Assembly (NCBI RefSeq): GCF_900113015.1
Contig: NZ_FONV01000003.1
Span: forward strand, 248,001 to 312,000
Direction: 5' to 3'
Length of the DNA: 64,000 nt
Origin: Actinoplanes philippinensis
GTDB lineage: Bacteria; Actinomycetota; Actinomycetes; Mycobacteriales; Micromonosporaceae
The notes under the pieces are model-generated. The model ran no database searches and was not told the DNA's origin. It worked only from the letters and a program-made list of their open reading frames with translations. The position numbers and the translations under genes are program-made. Below are positions 7,436 to 16,443 of the stretch, in pieces. Within the stretch, counting starts at the first letter, position 1; each line of letters starts with the position of its first letter.

Positions 7436-7534
7436 ATGCGAAAATTGGGAGCAACAGTCGCCGTGGTCGCGTCGATCCTGGGTGTGGCCGGGAGTATCGC
7501 CGGTCCCCTGTACGCCGCGTTCGGGGCGAGCTGA
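7436..7534 (+). CDS. Possible 32-residue secreted/membrane peptide
   Basis: ATG frame of 33 codons encoding MRKLGATVAVVASILGVAGS and a short Ala/Gly-rich end. It has a basic start plus a hydrophobic stretch, like a bare signal or membrane peptide. The ribosome site is weak (GGGCAGAG). It lies in the gap between the divergent DUF1707 gene and the helicase, whose start is 15 bases downstream of its stop. Unknown function. Confidence 0.4.
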   Translation: MRKLGATVAVVASILGVAGSIAGPLYAAFGAS

Positions 7535-7549
7535 CACACTTGACCGATC

Positions 7550-10036
7550 ATGACGCTGACCGATCGCCTCCCCGGCACCAACGAGCCTGACGCAGTCTTC
7601 GACGCCTTTCAATCGTGGGTGCAGGAGCAGGGACTGACCCTGTATCCGCATCAGGAGGAGGCGCTGATCGAGATCGCGACCGGGGCGAACGTCATCCTCA
7701 ACACCCCCACCGGCTCGGGCAAGAGCCTGGTCGCGACCGGCGCGCACTTCGCGGCGCTGGCCGACGACCGCACCACCTTCTACACCGCCCCGATCAAGGC
7801 GCTGGTGAGTGAGAAGTTCTTCGCCCTGTGCGCGATCTTCGGCGCGCAGAACGTGGGCATGCTGACCGGTGACGCGAGTGTGAACGCGGACGCCCCGATC
7901 ATCTGCTGCACCGCGGAGATCCTGGCGAACCTGGCGTTGCGTGAGGGCGCGGACGCCGACGTCGGCCAGGTGGTGATGGACGAGTTCCACTTCTACGCCG
8001 AGCCGGACCGGGGCTGGGCGTGGCAGGTGCCGCTGATCGAGCTGCCGCAGGCCCAGTTCATCCTGATGTCGGCGACGCTCGGCGACACGACCCGGTTCAA
8101 GGACGATCTGACCCGCCGGACCGGGCGCGAGACGGCCGTCGTGGCGAACGCGGAGCGGCCGGTGCCGCTGATCTTCGAGTATGCGATGACGCCGCTGCAC
8201 GAGACGATCGAGGAGCTGCTGTCGACGAAGCAGTCACCGGTCTACATCGTGCACTTCACCCAGATGGCGGCGCTGGAGCGGGCGCAGTCGCTGATGAGCA
8301 TCAACATGTGCACCCGCGAGGAGAAGGACCGGATCGCCGCGGCGATCGGCAACTTCCGGTTCACGGCCGGCTTCGGGCGGACGTTGTCGCGGCTGGTCCG
8401 GCACGGCATCGGGGTGCACCACGCGGGCATGCTGCCGAAGTACCGCCGCCTGGTGGAGACGCTCGCCCAGGCCGGGCTTCTCAAGGTCATCTGCGGTACG
8501 GACACGCTGGGTGTCGGCATCAACGTGCCGATCCGCACGGTGCTGTTCACCGGCCTGTCGAAGTACGACGGGGTGAAGACCCGGCTGCTCAAGGCGCGTG
8601 AGTTCCACCAGATCGCGGGCCGCGCGGGCCGGGCCGGCTACGACACCATCGGCACCGTGATCATCCAGGCGCCGGAGCACGTGATCGACAACGAGCGGGC
8701 CCTGGCGAAAGCCGGTGACGACCCGAAGAAACGGCGCAAGGTGGTGCGCAAGAAGCCGCCGGAGGGGCAGATCGGCTGGGGCCGGCCGACGTTCGACCGG
8801 CTGGTCGAGGCCGAGCCGGAGCCGTTGACGTCGTCGTTCCAGGTGTCGCACGCGATGCTGCTCAACGTGATGAACCGGGGCGGTGACCCGTACCCCGCCT
8901 TGAAGCACCTGCTGACCGAGAACCACGAGGACCGGCCCGCTCAGCGCCGGCACATCCGCCGGGCGGTCGGGATCGCGCGGGCGCTCATCGCGGGTGGCGT
9001 CATCGAGCGTACCGATGACGGGGTCTACAAGCTCGTCGAGGATCTGCAGCTGGACTTCGCGCTCAACCAGGCGCTGTCACCGTTCGCCCTGGCCTGCCTG
9101 GAGCTGCTCGACAAGGAGTCGCCGGAGTATCCGCTGGACGTCGTCTCGGTGATCGAGTCGACCCTGGAGGACCCCCGGCAGATCGTCTCCGAGCAGCGCA
9201 AGAAGGCCCGCGGCGAGGCGGTCAACGCGATGAAGGCCGAGGGCATCGAGTACGAGGAGCGCATGCAGCTCCTGGAGGACGTGACCTGGCCGCAGCCGTT
9301 GAAGGAACTGCTCGAGGCGGCGTACGAGACGTACCGTCGCGGGCATCCGTGGGTCGCCGACTACGAGCTGAAACCCAAGTCGGTGGTCCGCGACATGTAC
9401 GAGCGGGCCATGACCTTCACCGAGTACGTGTCGTTCTACGGCCTGTCCCGCTCGGAGGGCCTGGTGCTGCGGTATCTCGCCGACGCGTACCGGGCGCTGC
9501 GCCAGACGGTGCCGGAGGACGCGCGTACCGAGGAGCTGACCGACCTGATCGAGTGGCTCGGCGAACTGGTCCGGCAGGTCGACTCCAGCCTGCTCGACGA
9601 GTGGTCGCGCCTGCAGAACCCGGGCGCCGAGGTCGACGAGGTCCGCATCGACGACAAGCCGCCCGCGGTCACCCGTAACGCGCGGGCGTTCCGGGTGCTG
9701 GTTCGCAACGCCATGTTCCGGCGGGTGGAGCTGGCCGCGCTGCGCCGCTGGGACCTGCTCGGTGAGATGGACGCCGAGTCCGGCTGGACCTCCGAGCGCT
9801 GGCAGAAAGCGATCCAGGACTACTTCGAGGAGTACGACACGCTGGGCACCGGCCCGGCCGCGCGCGGTCCGGCGTTCCTGCACATCGAGCAGGGCGCCAC
9901 CCAGTGGATCGTCCGGCAGGTCTTCGAGGACCCGGAGGGCGACCATGACTGGGGCATCGACGCCACCGTCGACCTGGCCGCGTCCGACGAAGCCGGCACC
10001 GCCGCGATCACGGTCACCGCCGTTGGCCCTCACTGA
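7550..10036 (+). CDS. Ski2-like DEAD/DEAH-box helicase (DUF3516)
   Basis: 828-residue ATP-dependent superfamily-2 helicase. Motifs in order: Q-like LYPHQEEALIEI; Walker A TPTGSGKSLVA (about residue 55); TAPIKALVSEKF (Ia); Walker B as MDEFHFY (DEFH in place of DEAH, about residue 145); LMSATLGDT (III); GVHHAGMLPKYR and GTDTLGVGINVPIRTV (IV-V); HQIAGRAGRAGYD (VI). The C-terminal ~350 residues form the helical DUF3516 extension of actinobacterial members. Likely acts on RNA or DNA structures in the cytoplasm; the precise substrate is unknown. Its stop overlaps the start of the next helicase by 14 bases, so the two are probably co-expressed. Confidence 0.93.
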   Translation: MTLTDRLPGTNEPDAVFDAFQSWVQEQGLTLYPHQEEALIEIATGANVILNTPTGSGKSLVATGAHFAALADDRTTFYTAPIKALVSEKFFALCAIFGAQNVGMLTGDASVNADAPIICCTAEILANLALREGADADVGQVVMDEFHFYAEPDRGWAWQVPLIELPQAQFILMSATLGDTTRFKDDLTRRTGRETAVVANAERPVPLIFEYAMTPLHETIEELLSTKQSPVYIVHFTQMAALERAQSLMSINMCTREEKDRIAAAIGNFRFTAGFGRTLSRLVRHGIGVHHAGMLPKYRRLVETLAQAGLLKVICGTDTLGVGINVPIRTVLFTGLSKYDGVKTRLLKAREFHQIAGRAGRAGYDTIGTVIIQAPEHVIDNERALAKAGDDPKKRRKVVRKKPPEGQIGWGRPTFDRLVEAEPEPLTSSFQVSHAMLLNVMNRGGDPYPALKHLLTENHEDRPAQRRHIRRAVGIARALIAGGVIERTDDGVYKLVEDLQLDFALNQALSPFALACLELLDKESPEYPLDVVSVIESTLEDPRQIVSEQRKKARGEAVNAMKAEGIEYEERMQLLEDVTWPQPLKELLEAAYETYRRGHPWVADYELKPKSVVRDMYERAMTFTEYVSFYGLSRSEGLVLRYLADAYRALRQTVPEDARTEELTDLIEWLGELVRQVDSSLLDEWSRLQNPGAEVDEVRIDDKPPAVTRNARAFRVLVRNAMFRRVELAALRRWDLLGEMDAESGWTSERWQKAIQDYFEEYDTLGTGPAARGPAFLHIEQGATQWIVRQVFEDPEGDHDWGIDATVDLAASDEAGTAAITVTAVGPH

Positions 10037-12932
10037 GAGCACCGTCCTCGCCGTCCTGGCCGAGCTGGCGCCGACCGGCGCCGACCGGATCCTGGACGTC
10101 ACCCACGGGTCACAGCCACTGGTGTGGCTGACCGACCCGGAACGCGCCACCCGCCGGGAGGGCGATCGGCTCGCCGCGGTCGACGCCCTGCACCGGGAGG
10201 AACGGATCCTGCACCGCGGCTGGGGTTTCCTGGCCGGCCGCGCCGACGTCGACGGGAAACCGCGCAAGGTCCGGGTGCCGCTGCTCAGCCAGCCGGTGCG
10301 GCTGGAACGCTCGCTCACCGGCTACCGGGTGACGGTCGCCGGCGACACCGAGGTGACGCCGCTGATCGCCGACCGGGAGCTGGCCGCGTCCCTGGAGAAC
10401 GCGCCCGGCCTCGGCCTGCCCGGCTGGCTGGACGTGACCGGCGCCCGCGCCTGGCTGACCGCGGCGGCCGAGGCCACCGGCCTGGATTTCGACGCGATCA
10501 CCGAGCCGGGCCGCCGGTTGCCCGGCGACCGTCTGGTGGTGGTCGCGGGCGCCGCGCTGTATGTGGCCCGCGACGTGTTCGGCGCCGCCCCCCGCGACAG
10601 TCTGCGCAGCTGGGCGGGCCGCGACCTGTCCGGCACGGCGCTGGCCGCCGTCTACGGCACCGCCGCTGCCTCACCCGAGCCGGATTCGCCCCAGGATCCG
10701 GTCGTCTCGCCGCTGCCGTTGAGCGAGGCGCAGGCCAGGGTGGTGGCGCGGGCCCGGACCGCGCCGGTCACGGTGGTCTCCGGCCCGCCCGGCAACGGCA
10801 AGAGCCACACCGTCGTCGCGGCCGCGCTCGAGGTCGTGCACCGTGGCGGTTCGGTGCTGATCGCCACCCAGTCGCCGCACGCGGCGGAGGTGCTGGCGGC
10901 CCTGCTGACCCGCTATCCGGGCCCGGCGCCGGTGCTGTTCGGCGACACCACGAGCCGCGACGAGCTGGCCACCTGGCTGACGGCGGGCGCCGACGAGGGC
11001 GTCGACTCGCGGCAGCTGCGCGCCGACCGGCAGGCGGTCGATAAAACCCACGATATGGTACGAACAACGCGAACCGAACTGTGCGGGATCCTGCGGGCCG
11101 AACAGGCTGCCGCCACGCTGCCCGCGTTCGAACCGTCCCTGGCCGCCCTCACCGCCGACGTCCCGGGCGCCTTCGACGACACCGTCGACCTCCCCACCGC
11201 CATCCGCCTCCTCGGCCGTCCCCCGTCCACGGCCCACCACCCCCGGCCCCCTTTCCCCGACGCCTCACCGGCGCACGGCAGCCCCCATCCCACGCGCCCT
11301 CTCCCCGGCGCCCCACCGGCCCACGGCAGCCCCCATCCCACGCACCCTCTCCCCGGCGCCCCACCGGCCCACGGCAGCCCCCATCCCACGCACCCTCTCC
11401 CCGACGCCCCACCGGCCCACGGCAGCACCCATCCCCCGCGCCCTTTCCCCGGCGGCGTCGTTCCCCGAGGGGAGCCCGCCGGGCACGGTGGGTGGTGGGG
11501 GCGGTGGCGGGCCGGCTCGGCGATGAGACGGGGCCGGCGGATGGTGAGGGCTCGTCCGGGCGTACCGCTGGATCGGGTCTGGGAAGCCGTTGCCGCGGCG
11601 AGCGCGCAGCGGGCCGCCGCACGTCTCGCCGTGACCGGCGGGGGTGATCTCGCGCGGTGGTGGGAGGCGCTGCACGAGGCCGAGGCGGCACTGCGGACGG
11701 CGGCCGGGACCGCGATGCGGCACGCGAGCCGCAGCGCGAAACGCTGGGATGCCGACGGACGGCGGGCCGCGTCGGCACTGGCCACCGCGTTGCGGGCGGG
11801 TCGGGGCAAGCGCCGGGAGATGCTCGCGCGGATGGATGCGGCGCCGCTGGTGCGGGCGCTGCCACTGTGGATAGGCACGGTCACCGACGTGGAGGACCTG
11901 CTGCCCGCCGCGCCCGGGCTGTTCGATCTGGTGGTGATCGACGAGGCGTCGCACGTCGACCAGATCCGGGCCGCTCCGGTGCTGGCGCGGGCCCGGCGGG
12001 CGCTGATCGTCGGGGATCCGCGGCAGTTGCGGTTCGTGTCGTTCGTCAGTGATGCCGGGGTGAGCGAGGTCCTGAACCGGCACGGCGCCGACGACCGGCT
12101 CGACGTGCGGCGGGTCAGCACGTTCGACCTGGCCGCCGCGGCCGCGCCGACGACCTGGCTGACCGAACATTTCCGCAGCGTCCCGCACCTGATCGGGTTT
12201 TCGGCGCGGCGGTTCTACGGCGGCCGGATCGCGACGATGACCCGTACCCCCGCCGCCGACGCCACCGACGCCATCGACGTCGTCCCGGTGACCGGCGCGC
12301 GGGTCACCGACGGTGTCAACAGCGCCGAGGTGGCCGCCGCGATCGCCGAGGTGGAGAGGCTGGCGAGTGCCGGGTTCCGCAGCATCGGGGTGATCACGCC
12401 GTTCCGCGCACAGGCCGAAGCCCTCGAATCCGCCCTGGTCACCGCCTTCCCGGTGGACCGCATCGAGGAACTGGGCCTGCGCGTCGGCACGGTCCACTCC
12501 TTCCAGGGCAGCGAGGCCGACGCGGTCGTGGTCTCCCTGGGCCTGGTCGACGGCGACGCGGCCGGCCGGCGGCGGTTCGTCACCGATCCGCAGCTGTTCA
12601 ACGTGATGATCACCCGAGCCCGGCGCCGTCTGGTCCTGCTCACCTCCCTGACCGCCCCGCATGCCACCGCTCCGCCTGCCACCGCCCCGCCTACCGCCGC
12701 CCCGCCTACCACCGCCCCACCTGCCACCGCCCCACCTACCACCGCCCCACCTACCACCGCCCCACCTACCACCGCCCCGCCTACCGCCGCCCCGCCTACC
12801 GCCGCCTCCCATGCCGCCGCCCGGCATGCCACCGCTCCGCGTGCCGCTGCGGAGGACCTGGTCAGCGCGTACCTGGCCTACGCTGACGCGCCGGACCGGG
12901 CGCTCCCGGCCGATGTCGCGCCCATCGGCTAG
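10023..12932 (+). CDS. Superfamily-1 (Upf1/Dna2-like) AAA helicase, ended early by TAG
   Basis: Predicted 969 residues from TTG 10023; the start is uncertain, with no clear ribosome site and overlap with the previous gene. The N-terminal ~240 residues are a family-specific domain. Walker A is VSGPPGNGKSHT (about residue 255). The second half carries VVIDEASHVDQI (Walker B), IVGDPRQLRFVSF, WLTEHFRSVPHLIGF, VGTVHSFQGSEADAVVVSLG and NVMITRARRRL (motif VI). Two low-complexity inserts, at 11262-11455 and 12655-12835, lie between conserved blocks. The frame stops at TAG 12930-12932, and a coherent nuclease-like tail continues in the same frame to 13217. Acts in nucleic-acid unwinding; pathway unknown. 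Confidence 0.85.
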   Translation: MALTESTVLAVLAELAPTGADRILDVTHGSQPLVWLTDPERATRREGDRLAAVDALHREERILHRGWGFLAGRADVDGKPRKVRVPLLSQPVRLERSLTGYRVTVAGDTEVTPLIADRELAASLENAPGLGLPGWLDVTGARAWLTAAAEATGLDFDAITEPGRRLPGDRLVVVAGAALYVARDVFGAAPRDSLRSWAGRDLSGTALAAVYGTAAASPEPDSPQDPVVSPLPLSEAQARVVARARTAPVTVVSGPPGNGKSHTVVAAALEVVHRGGSVLIATQSPHAAEVLAALLTRYPGPAPVLFGDTTSRDELATWLTAGADEGVDSRQLRADRQAVDKTHDMVRTTRTELCGILRAEQAAATLPAFEPSLAALTADVPGAFDDTVDLPTAIRLLGRPPSTAHHPRPPFPDASPAHGSPHPTRPLPGAPPAHGSPHPTHPLPGAPPAHGSPHPTHPLPDAPPAHGSTHPPRPFPGGVVPRGEPAGHGGWWGRWRAGSAMRRGRRMVRARPGVPLDRVWEAVAAASAQRAAARLAVTGGGDLARWWEALHEAEAALRTAAGTAMRHASRSAKRWDADGRRAASALATALRAGRGKRREMLARMDAAPLVRALPLWIGTVTDVEDLLPAAPGLFDLVVIDEASHVDQIRAAPVLARARRALIVGDPRQLRFVSFVSDAGVSEVLNRHGADDRLDVRRVSTFDLAAAAAPTTWLTEHFRSVPHLIGFSARRFYGGRIATMTRTPAADATDAIDVVPVTGARVTDGVNSAEVAAAIAEVERLASAGFRSIGVITPFRAQAEALESALVTAFPVDRIEELGLRVGTVHSFQGSEADAVVVSLGLVDGDAAGRRRFVTDPQLFNVMITRARRRLVLLTSLTAPHATAPPATAPPTAAPPTTAPPATAPPTTAPPTTAPPTTAPPTAAPPTAASHAAARHATAPRAAAEDLVSAYLAYADAPDRALPADVAPIG
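11262..11455 (+). repeat. 48-bp in-frame repeat inside helicase
   Basis: Four copies of a 48-base unit coding for the 16-residue block GAPPAHGSPHPTHPLP with small changes. It is inserted between the Walker A half and the Walker B half of the helicase, in a region expected to be a linker. Confidence 0.85.
12655..12835 (+). repeat. 15-bp in-frame repeat near helicase C-terminus
   Basis: About twelve copies of a 15-base unit of the type GCCCCACCTACCACC, coding for APPTT/APPTA. It follows helicase motif VI and would form a flexible linker to the nuclease-like tail. Confidence 0.85.
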
Positions 12933-13217
12933 GCGGCACGGCTCGCGACCGAACTCGAACGCCTGGACGTCCCGGTTCGCCCCGGCTATGCCGTCGGCTC
13001 GTGGCGGCTCGACCTGTGCGCGGGCCCGGCCGACAACGCGATCGGTGTCCTGTGCGGCGTCCACCCGGACGGCCCCGAGGCGCACCTGGCCCGCCAGTCG
13101 GCCCTGCACCGTGCCGGTTGGCGGCTGGTCGACGCCTTCCCGAGCCGCTGGGGCGGCGACCCTCGCCGGGCCGCCCTGGAGATCGCCGCGCTGGTCACCC
13201 CGAAACCAGCCGCCTGA
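12933..13217 (+). pseudogene. Nuclease-like C-terminal tail of the helicase, separated by an amber codon
   Basis: Directly after the TAG at 12930, in the same frame, come 94 codons with normal high-GC third positions. They read AARLATELERLDVPVRPGYA, then GSWRLDLCAG, GVHPDG, SALHRAGWRLVDAFPSRWGG, and end at TGA 13217. The strand pattern (R-L-D-L; then DG; then GW-R-L-V-x-A-F-x-S-R-W) fits the Vsr/DUF559-like endonuclease domain often found at the end of such helicases. The usual acidic residue before DG is not clear, so catalysis may be lost. A CAG-to-TAG change would explain the split. It has no start or ribosome site of its own. Confidence 0.65.
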
Positions 13218-13786
13218 CCCGGCACCGGCCCCAGGCGCCTGACCCGGCCCGGCGCCGGCTCCGGCCCCAAGCGCCTGACCCTGCACCGACACCGACACGC
13301 CCGCACGAAACCGGCCTGCCCGTTCCCGCATCAACCATGCGAAGCGAACCAAACCGTCTCTTGCGCACGTCGGCTGCCCGAAGCCTTGCCCACCAGCCAT
13401 TCGAAGGCCGGACCATCCGGCGCACGAGAGCAGCAAGGGGAAGTGCCAGCCAAGACGGCGGCACAGAAAAATCCGGCAGGGCGAGCAGAGCGGAACGCCG
13501 GACCGGACGGCAGGCGAAGTTCCGCATGTGACGCCCTAACCTGCATGCACCGCCGGGCGCAGCGGCAGCACAGAGCGTTAGGCGAGGCGGCGGCCACAAG
13601 GGCAGCCGCCGTAAAGGGCGCGGGAGTGGGCCGCGGCGGTAGGCGGGTGCGCGGCGCGGCGCGGCGCTTAAGCGGGTGCGCGGCGCGGCGCGGCGAGGCG
13701 CGGCGACGGATGGTCACGGTGAAGGCGCGGGAGGGGACCGCGGCGGGACGGCCGGTCCGCGGCCGCGACGGCGCGGCGGCGGGTGG
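13218..13786. other. Gene-poor stretch between helicase and kinase genes
   Basis: 569 bases without a convincing gene. The right part (about 13655-13715) has repeated GCGCGGCGCGGCG runs. Frames open on both strands are Arg/Ala-rich and lack ribosome sites. An imperfect inverted repeat (CCTAAC near 13535, GTTAGG near 13577) could be a terminator remnant for either side. Confidence 0.55.
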
Positions 13787-15586
13787 TCAGCGCGGGGATG
13801 GTCGGTGGTTGAGGATGCTGGCGATGTCGGTGACGGCCGGCAGGCGGACGGTGAACATGGTGCCGAGGCCCGGCGTGCTGGTGGCGGTGACGTCGCCGCC
13901 CTGGTCGGCGACGATGCGGCGGACGATGGTCAGGCCCAGGCCGGAGCCGCCGGTGGCGCGCTGGCGGGCCGGATCGGCTCGCCAGAACCTGTCGAAGACG
14001 CGGGCCACCTCGTCGGCGTTCATGCCGACGCCGGTGTCGCGGACGGTGAGGACCGCGTCCGGGCCGTCGCGGCTGACCTGCAGTTCGACGCGGCCGCCCG
14101 CGTCGGTGTAGCGGATCGCGTTGCTCATCAGGTTGCCGACGACCTGCCGCATCCGGTCGGGGTCGGCGCACACCTCGACCGGGTCGGGCGCGTCCACCAC
14201 CACCTCGATGCCGGCGTGCCCGGCGACCACGCGGTGTGCGGTGGCGGCCATCTCGGTCAGCTCGGACAGGTCGAACGGCACCGGGTCGTACCCCAGCTCG
14301 CCGGCCTCGGCCAGGGCCAGAACCTGCAGGTCGTCGAGGATGCGCCGCTGGAGCAGGGTCTCCTCGTGCAGGGACGCGAACAGCTCCGGCGACGGCTCGA
14401 TCACCCCGTCGGCCAGGCCCTCCAGGTAGCCGCGCAGGTTCGACAACGGCGTACGCAATTCGTGGGCGACGTCGGCGATCAGCCTGCGCTGACGTTCCTC
14501 GCTGCGCTGCAGGGCCTCGGCCATCGCGTTGAACGCCCCGGACAGGCGGGCCAGCTCGTCCTGGCCGTGGGCCGGCACGCGCACGTCGAGCCGGCCGGCG
14601 GCCAGTTGCAGCGACGCGCCGGTGAGCAGCCGCACCGGGCGGCTCACCCGCCGGGCGATGCCGGCGGTGCCGAGGGCGGCGAGCAGGAGCAGCGCGACGG
14701 CGCCGAGCAGCGCGGGTTGCTGGAGCACATCCAGGTCCTGGTCCTGCCGGGCGCCGAAGAAGATCTCCACGGGTACGACCGAAGGGCTCGCCACCGCCTG
14801 CTGGAATCCGAGGATCAGGCACTTGTCCCACCCGGAGCCGGTCAGCTCGCAGTCGCCCATCCGGGCCCATGCCTCGTCGCGCCAGGTCGTGTCCTGGCGG
14901 ACCGCGGCGATGCCGTCGGAGACACATCGTGGCTCGGCTTTGAGGCGCTCGTCGTCGAGATACGGTGGCCGGTCCGTGGTGAGCGCCGGCGACCAGTCAC
15001 CGACCTCGGCCATGCAGCGGACCGAGATCAGCGCCGCACGATACTGCGCGGCCTGGATCATGGCCCGCATCGACGGGTCGCCGCCGGCCGGCACCGTGGT
15101 GAACAGGTCGGCCGGCAGGTCGGGGCGGCGCAGCACGGCGATCGGGCGGGTCGCGCGCGGGTCCGCGCCGGGGGCGGCCAGTTTCGCCTCGATCGCCTTC
15201 CCGGCTTTCTGCGCGGCGATCTGGATGGTCTCGTCCAGCGCCGGGACCGGGTCGACGTTGCTGGGCAGCAGCTGCACCGGGCCGGCCGACTGTTGCTCCA
15301 GGTTGTCGGAGTCGGTGAGCACGTCGCCGTCGCGGGTCTCCACCCGGATGTGCAGGCCGGTCTGCTCGGACAGTCCGGCGACCACGTCGTCGATGCCGAG
15401 CCACCGGCCGTGGAGCACGCCGTACAGCCGGATCGCGTCGACGATCTCGGCCTCGTGACGGTCGCGGGCCTCGGCCACCCGGGTCGCCTCGCGGGACGCC
15501 AGGCTCAGCGTCAGCCAGGCCGTCGCGCCGATCGCCGAGCCGGCGACGACCAGCACGAGCAGGAAGATCCGCAGGCGGAAACTCAC
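13787..15586 (-). CDS. Sensor histidine kinase
   Basis: 599-residue membrane kinase. One span lies at about residues 6-27 and a second near 290-310 (ALLGAVALLLLAALGTAGIA). The ~260-residue domain between them is extracytoplasmic and holds four Cys, possibly disulfide-bonded. A HAMP linker (RRVSRPVRLLTGASLQLAAG) follows, then the dimerisation helix with H-box DVAHELRTPLSNL (about residue 372). The ATPase domain has N-box GNLMSNAIRYTDAGG, G1 DTGVGMN, F-box FDRFWRAD and G2 GGSGLGLTIV. All catalytic parts are present. It starts with GTG at 15586, overlapping the response regulator stop (GTGA). Signal unknown. Confidence 0.93.
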   Translation of the reverse strand: MSFRLRIFLLVLVVAGSAIGATAWLTLSLASREATRVAEARDRHEAEIVDAIRLYGVLHGRWLGIDDVVAGLSEQTGLHIRVETRDGDVLTDSDNLEQQSAGPVQLLPSNVDPVPALDETIQIAAQKAGKAIEAKLAAPGADPRATRPIAVLRRPDLPADLFTTVPAGGDPSMRAMIQAAQYRAALISVRCMAEVGDWSPALTTDRPPYLDDERLKAEPRCVSDGIAAVRQDTTWRDEAWARMGDCELTGSGWDKCLILGFQQAVASPSVVPVEIFFGARQDQDLDVLQQPALLGAVALLLLAALGTAGIARRVSRPVRLLTGASLQLAAGRLDVRVPAHGQDELARLSGAFNAMAEALQRSEERQRRLIADVAHELRTPLSNLRGYLEGLADGVIEPSPELFASLHEETLLQRRILDDLQVLALAEAGELGYDPVPFDLSELTEMAATAHRVVAGHAGIEVVVDAPDPVEVCADPDRMRQVVGNLMSNAIRYTDAGGRVELQVSRDGPDAVLTVRDTGVGMNADEVARVFDRFWRADPARQRATGGSGLGLTIVRRIVADQGGDVTATSTPGLGTMFTVRLPAVTDIASILNHRPSPR

Positions 15587-16278
15587 GGCTCGGCCATCCG
15601 GTAGCCACGCCCGTAGACGGTCTGCACGTACCGCGGCTCGGCGGGGTTGACCTCGATCTTGCGGCGTAGGTTGACGACGTGGGCGTCGACGGTGCGCTCG
15701 GACACCTCGTTCTCGAAGCCGAACGTCTTGTCGAGGATCTGGCCGCGGGTGAACACCCGGCCGGGCTCGCGGGCCAGCAGTTCCAGGATGCCGAACTCCT
15801 TGGCCGTCAGGCGCACGGGGGCGCCGTTCACCCGTACCTCGAATCGGGGTGCGTCGACCTCGAGCTCGCCCACCCGGAGGATCTCGGAGGCCTCGTTGCC
15901 GCGCGTGCGGCGCAGCAGCGCGCGGATCCGCGCGGTGAGCTCGCGCGGGCTGACCGGTTTGCTCAGGTAGTCGTCGGCGCCGATGTCGAGGCCGAGGAGC
16001 ATGTCATTTTCCGCGGACCGGGCCGTGACCAGCAGGATCGCGATGTTGGCGAGGGTGGCGTCGGAGTCGGCGCGCAGGATCCGGCAGACGTCGAGGCCGT
16101 CGACCTCCGGCATCATCCAGTCCAGGACGACCAGGTCCGGGCGGCGGGCCCGGGTCTGCTCCAGAGCCGCCCGGCCGTCACCCACCGTCAGCACCTGATG
16201 CCCCTCCCGCTCCAGGTAGAGGCGGATCAGCTGGGCGTGCTTGGGGTCGTCGTCGGCTACGAGGATGCGGGCGGTCAC
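15583..16278 (-). CDS. OmpR/PhoB-family response regulator
   Basis: 231-residue DNA-binding regulator. The receiver domain has the acidic pair ADDD (9-11), phospho-acceptor Asp53 in VVLDWMMPEVDG, a Thr in LLVTAR and Lys in YLSKPVSP. A winged-helix effector domain follows (APVRLTAKEFGILELLAREP, ERTVDAHVVNLRRKIE, YVQTVYGRGYRM). I use GTG 16278 because receiver domains normally begin within a few residues of ARILVADDD. Longer in-frame extensions to 16383 give non-homologous residues. It is transcribed before its kinase with a four-base overlap. Divergent from asnB, which may be a target (inference from position only). Confidence 0.93.
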   Translation of the reverse strand: MTARILVADDDPKHAQLIRLYLEREGHQVLTVGDGRAALEQTRARRPDLVVLDWMMPEVDGLDVCRILRADSDATLANIAILLVTARSAENDMLLGLDIGADDYLSKPVSPRELTARIRALLRRTRGNEASEILRVGELEVDAPRFEVRVNGAPVRLTAKEFGILELLAREPGRVFTRGQILDKTFGFENEVSERTVDAHVVNLRRKIEVNPAEPRYVQTVYGRGYRMAEP

Positions 16279-16443
16279 GGCACGAATTCTGACCCAGCCT
16301 GTCCAGGCCGACCAACAATGCGAGAAACCTATGAAGATCAGGTCCCGGATTCGTGCCGCGCATATTCTCCTTAGCTTCCGCACAGGTTCTTCACAGGTCG
16401 CGGCCTACGGTCGCTTCCTTGAATCGTTGAGGAGGATCTTTCG

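Noticed and set aside
6782-8200. Long leftward frame of 472 codons
   Set aside because: Only the part up to about 7372 matches DUF1707/LiaF-like domains; the rest is antisense to the DUF3516 helicase and reads as low-complexity sequence.
13331-13717. 128-codon leftward frame between helicase and kinase genes
   Set aside because: Arg/Ala-rich, no domain or ribosome site; the region also has other equally open frames.
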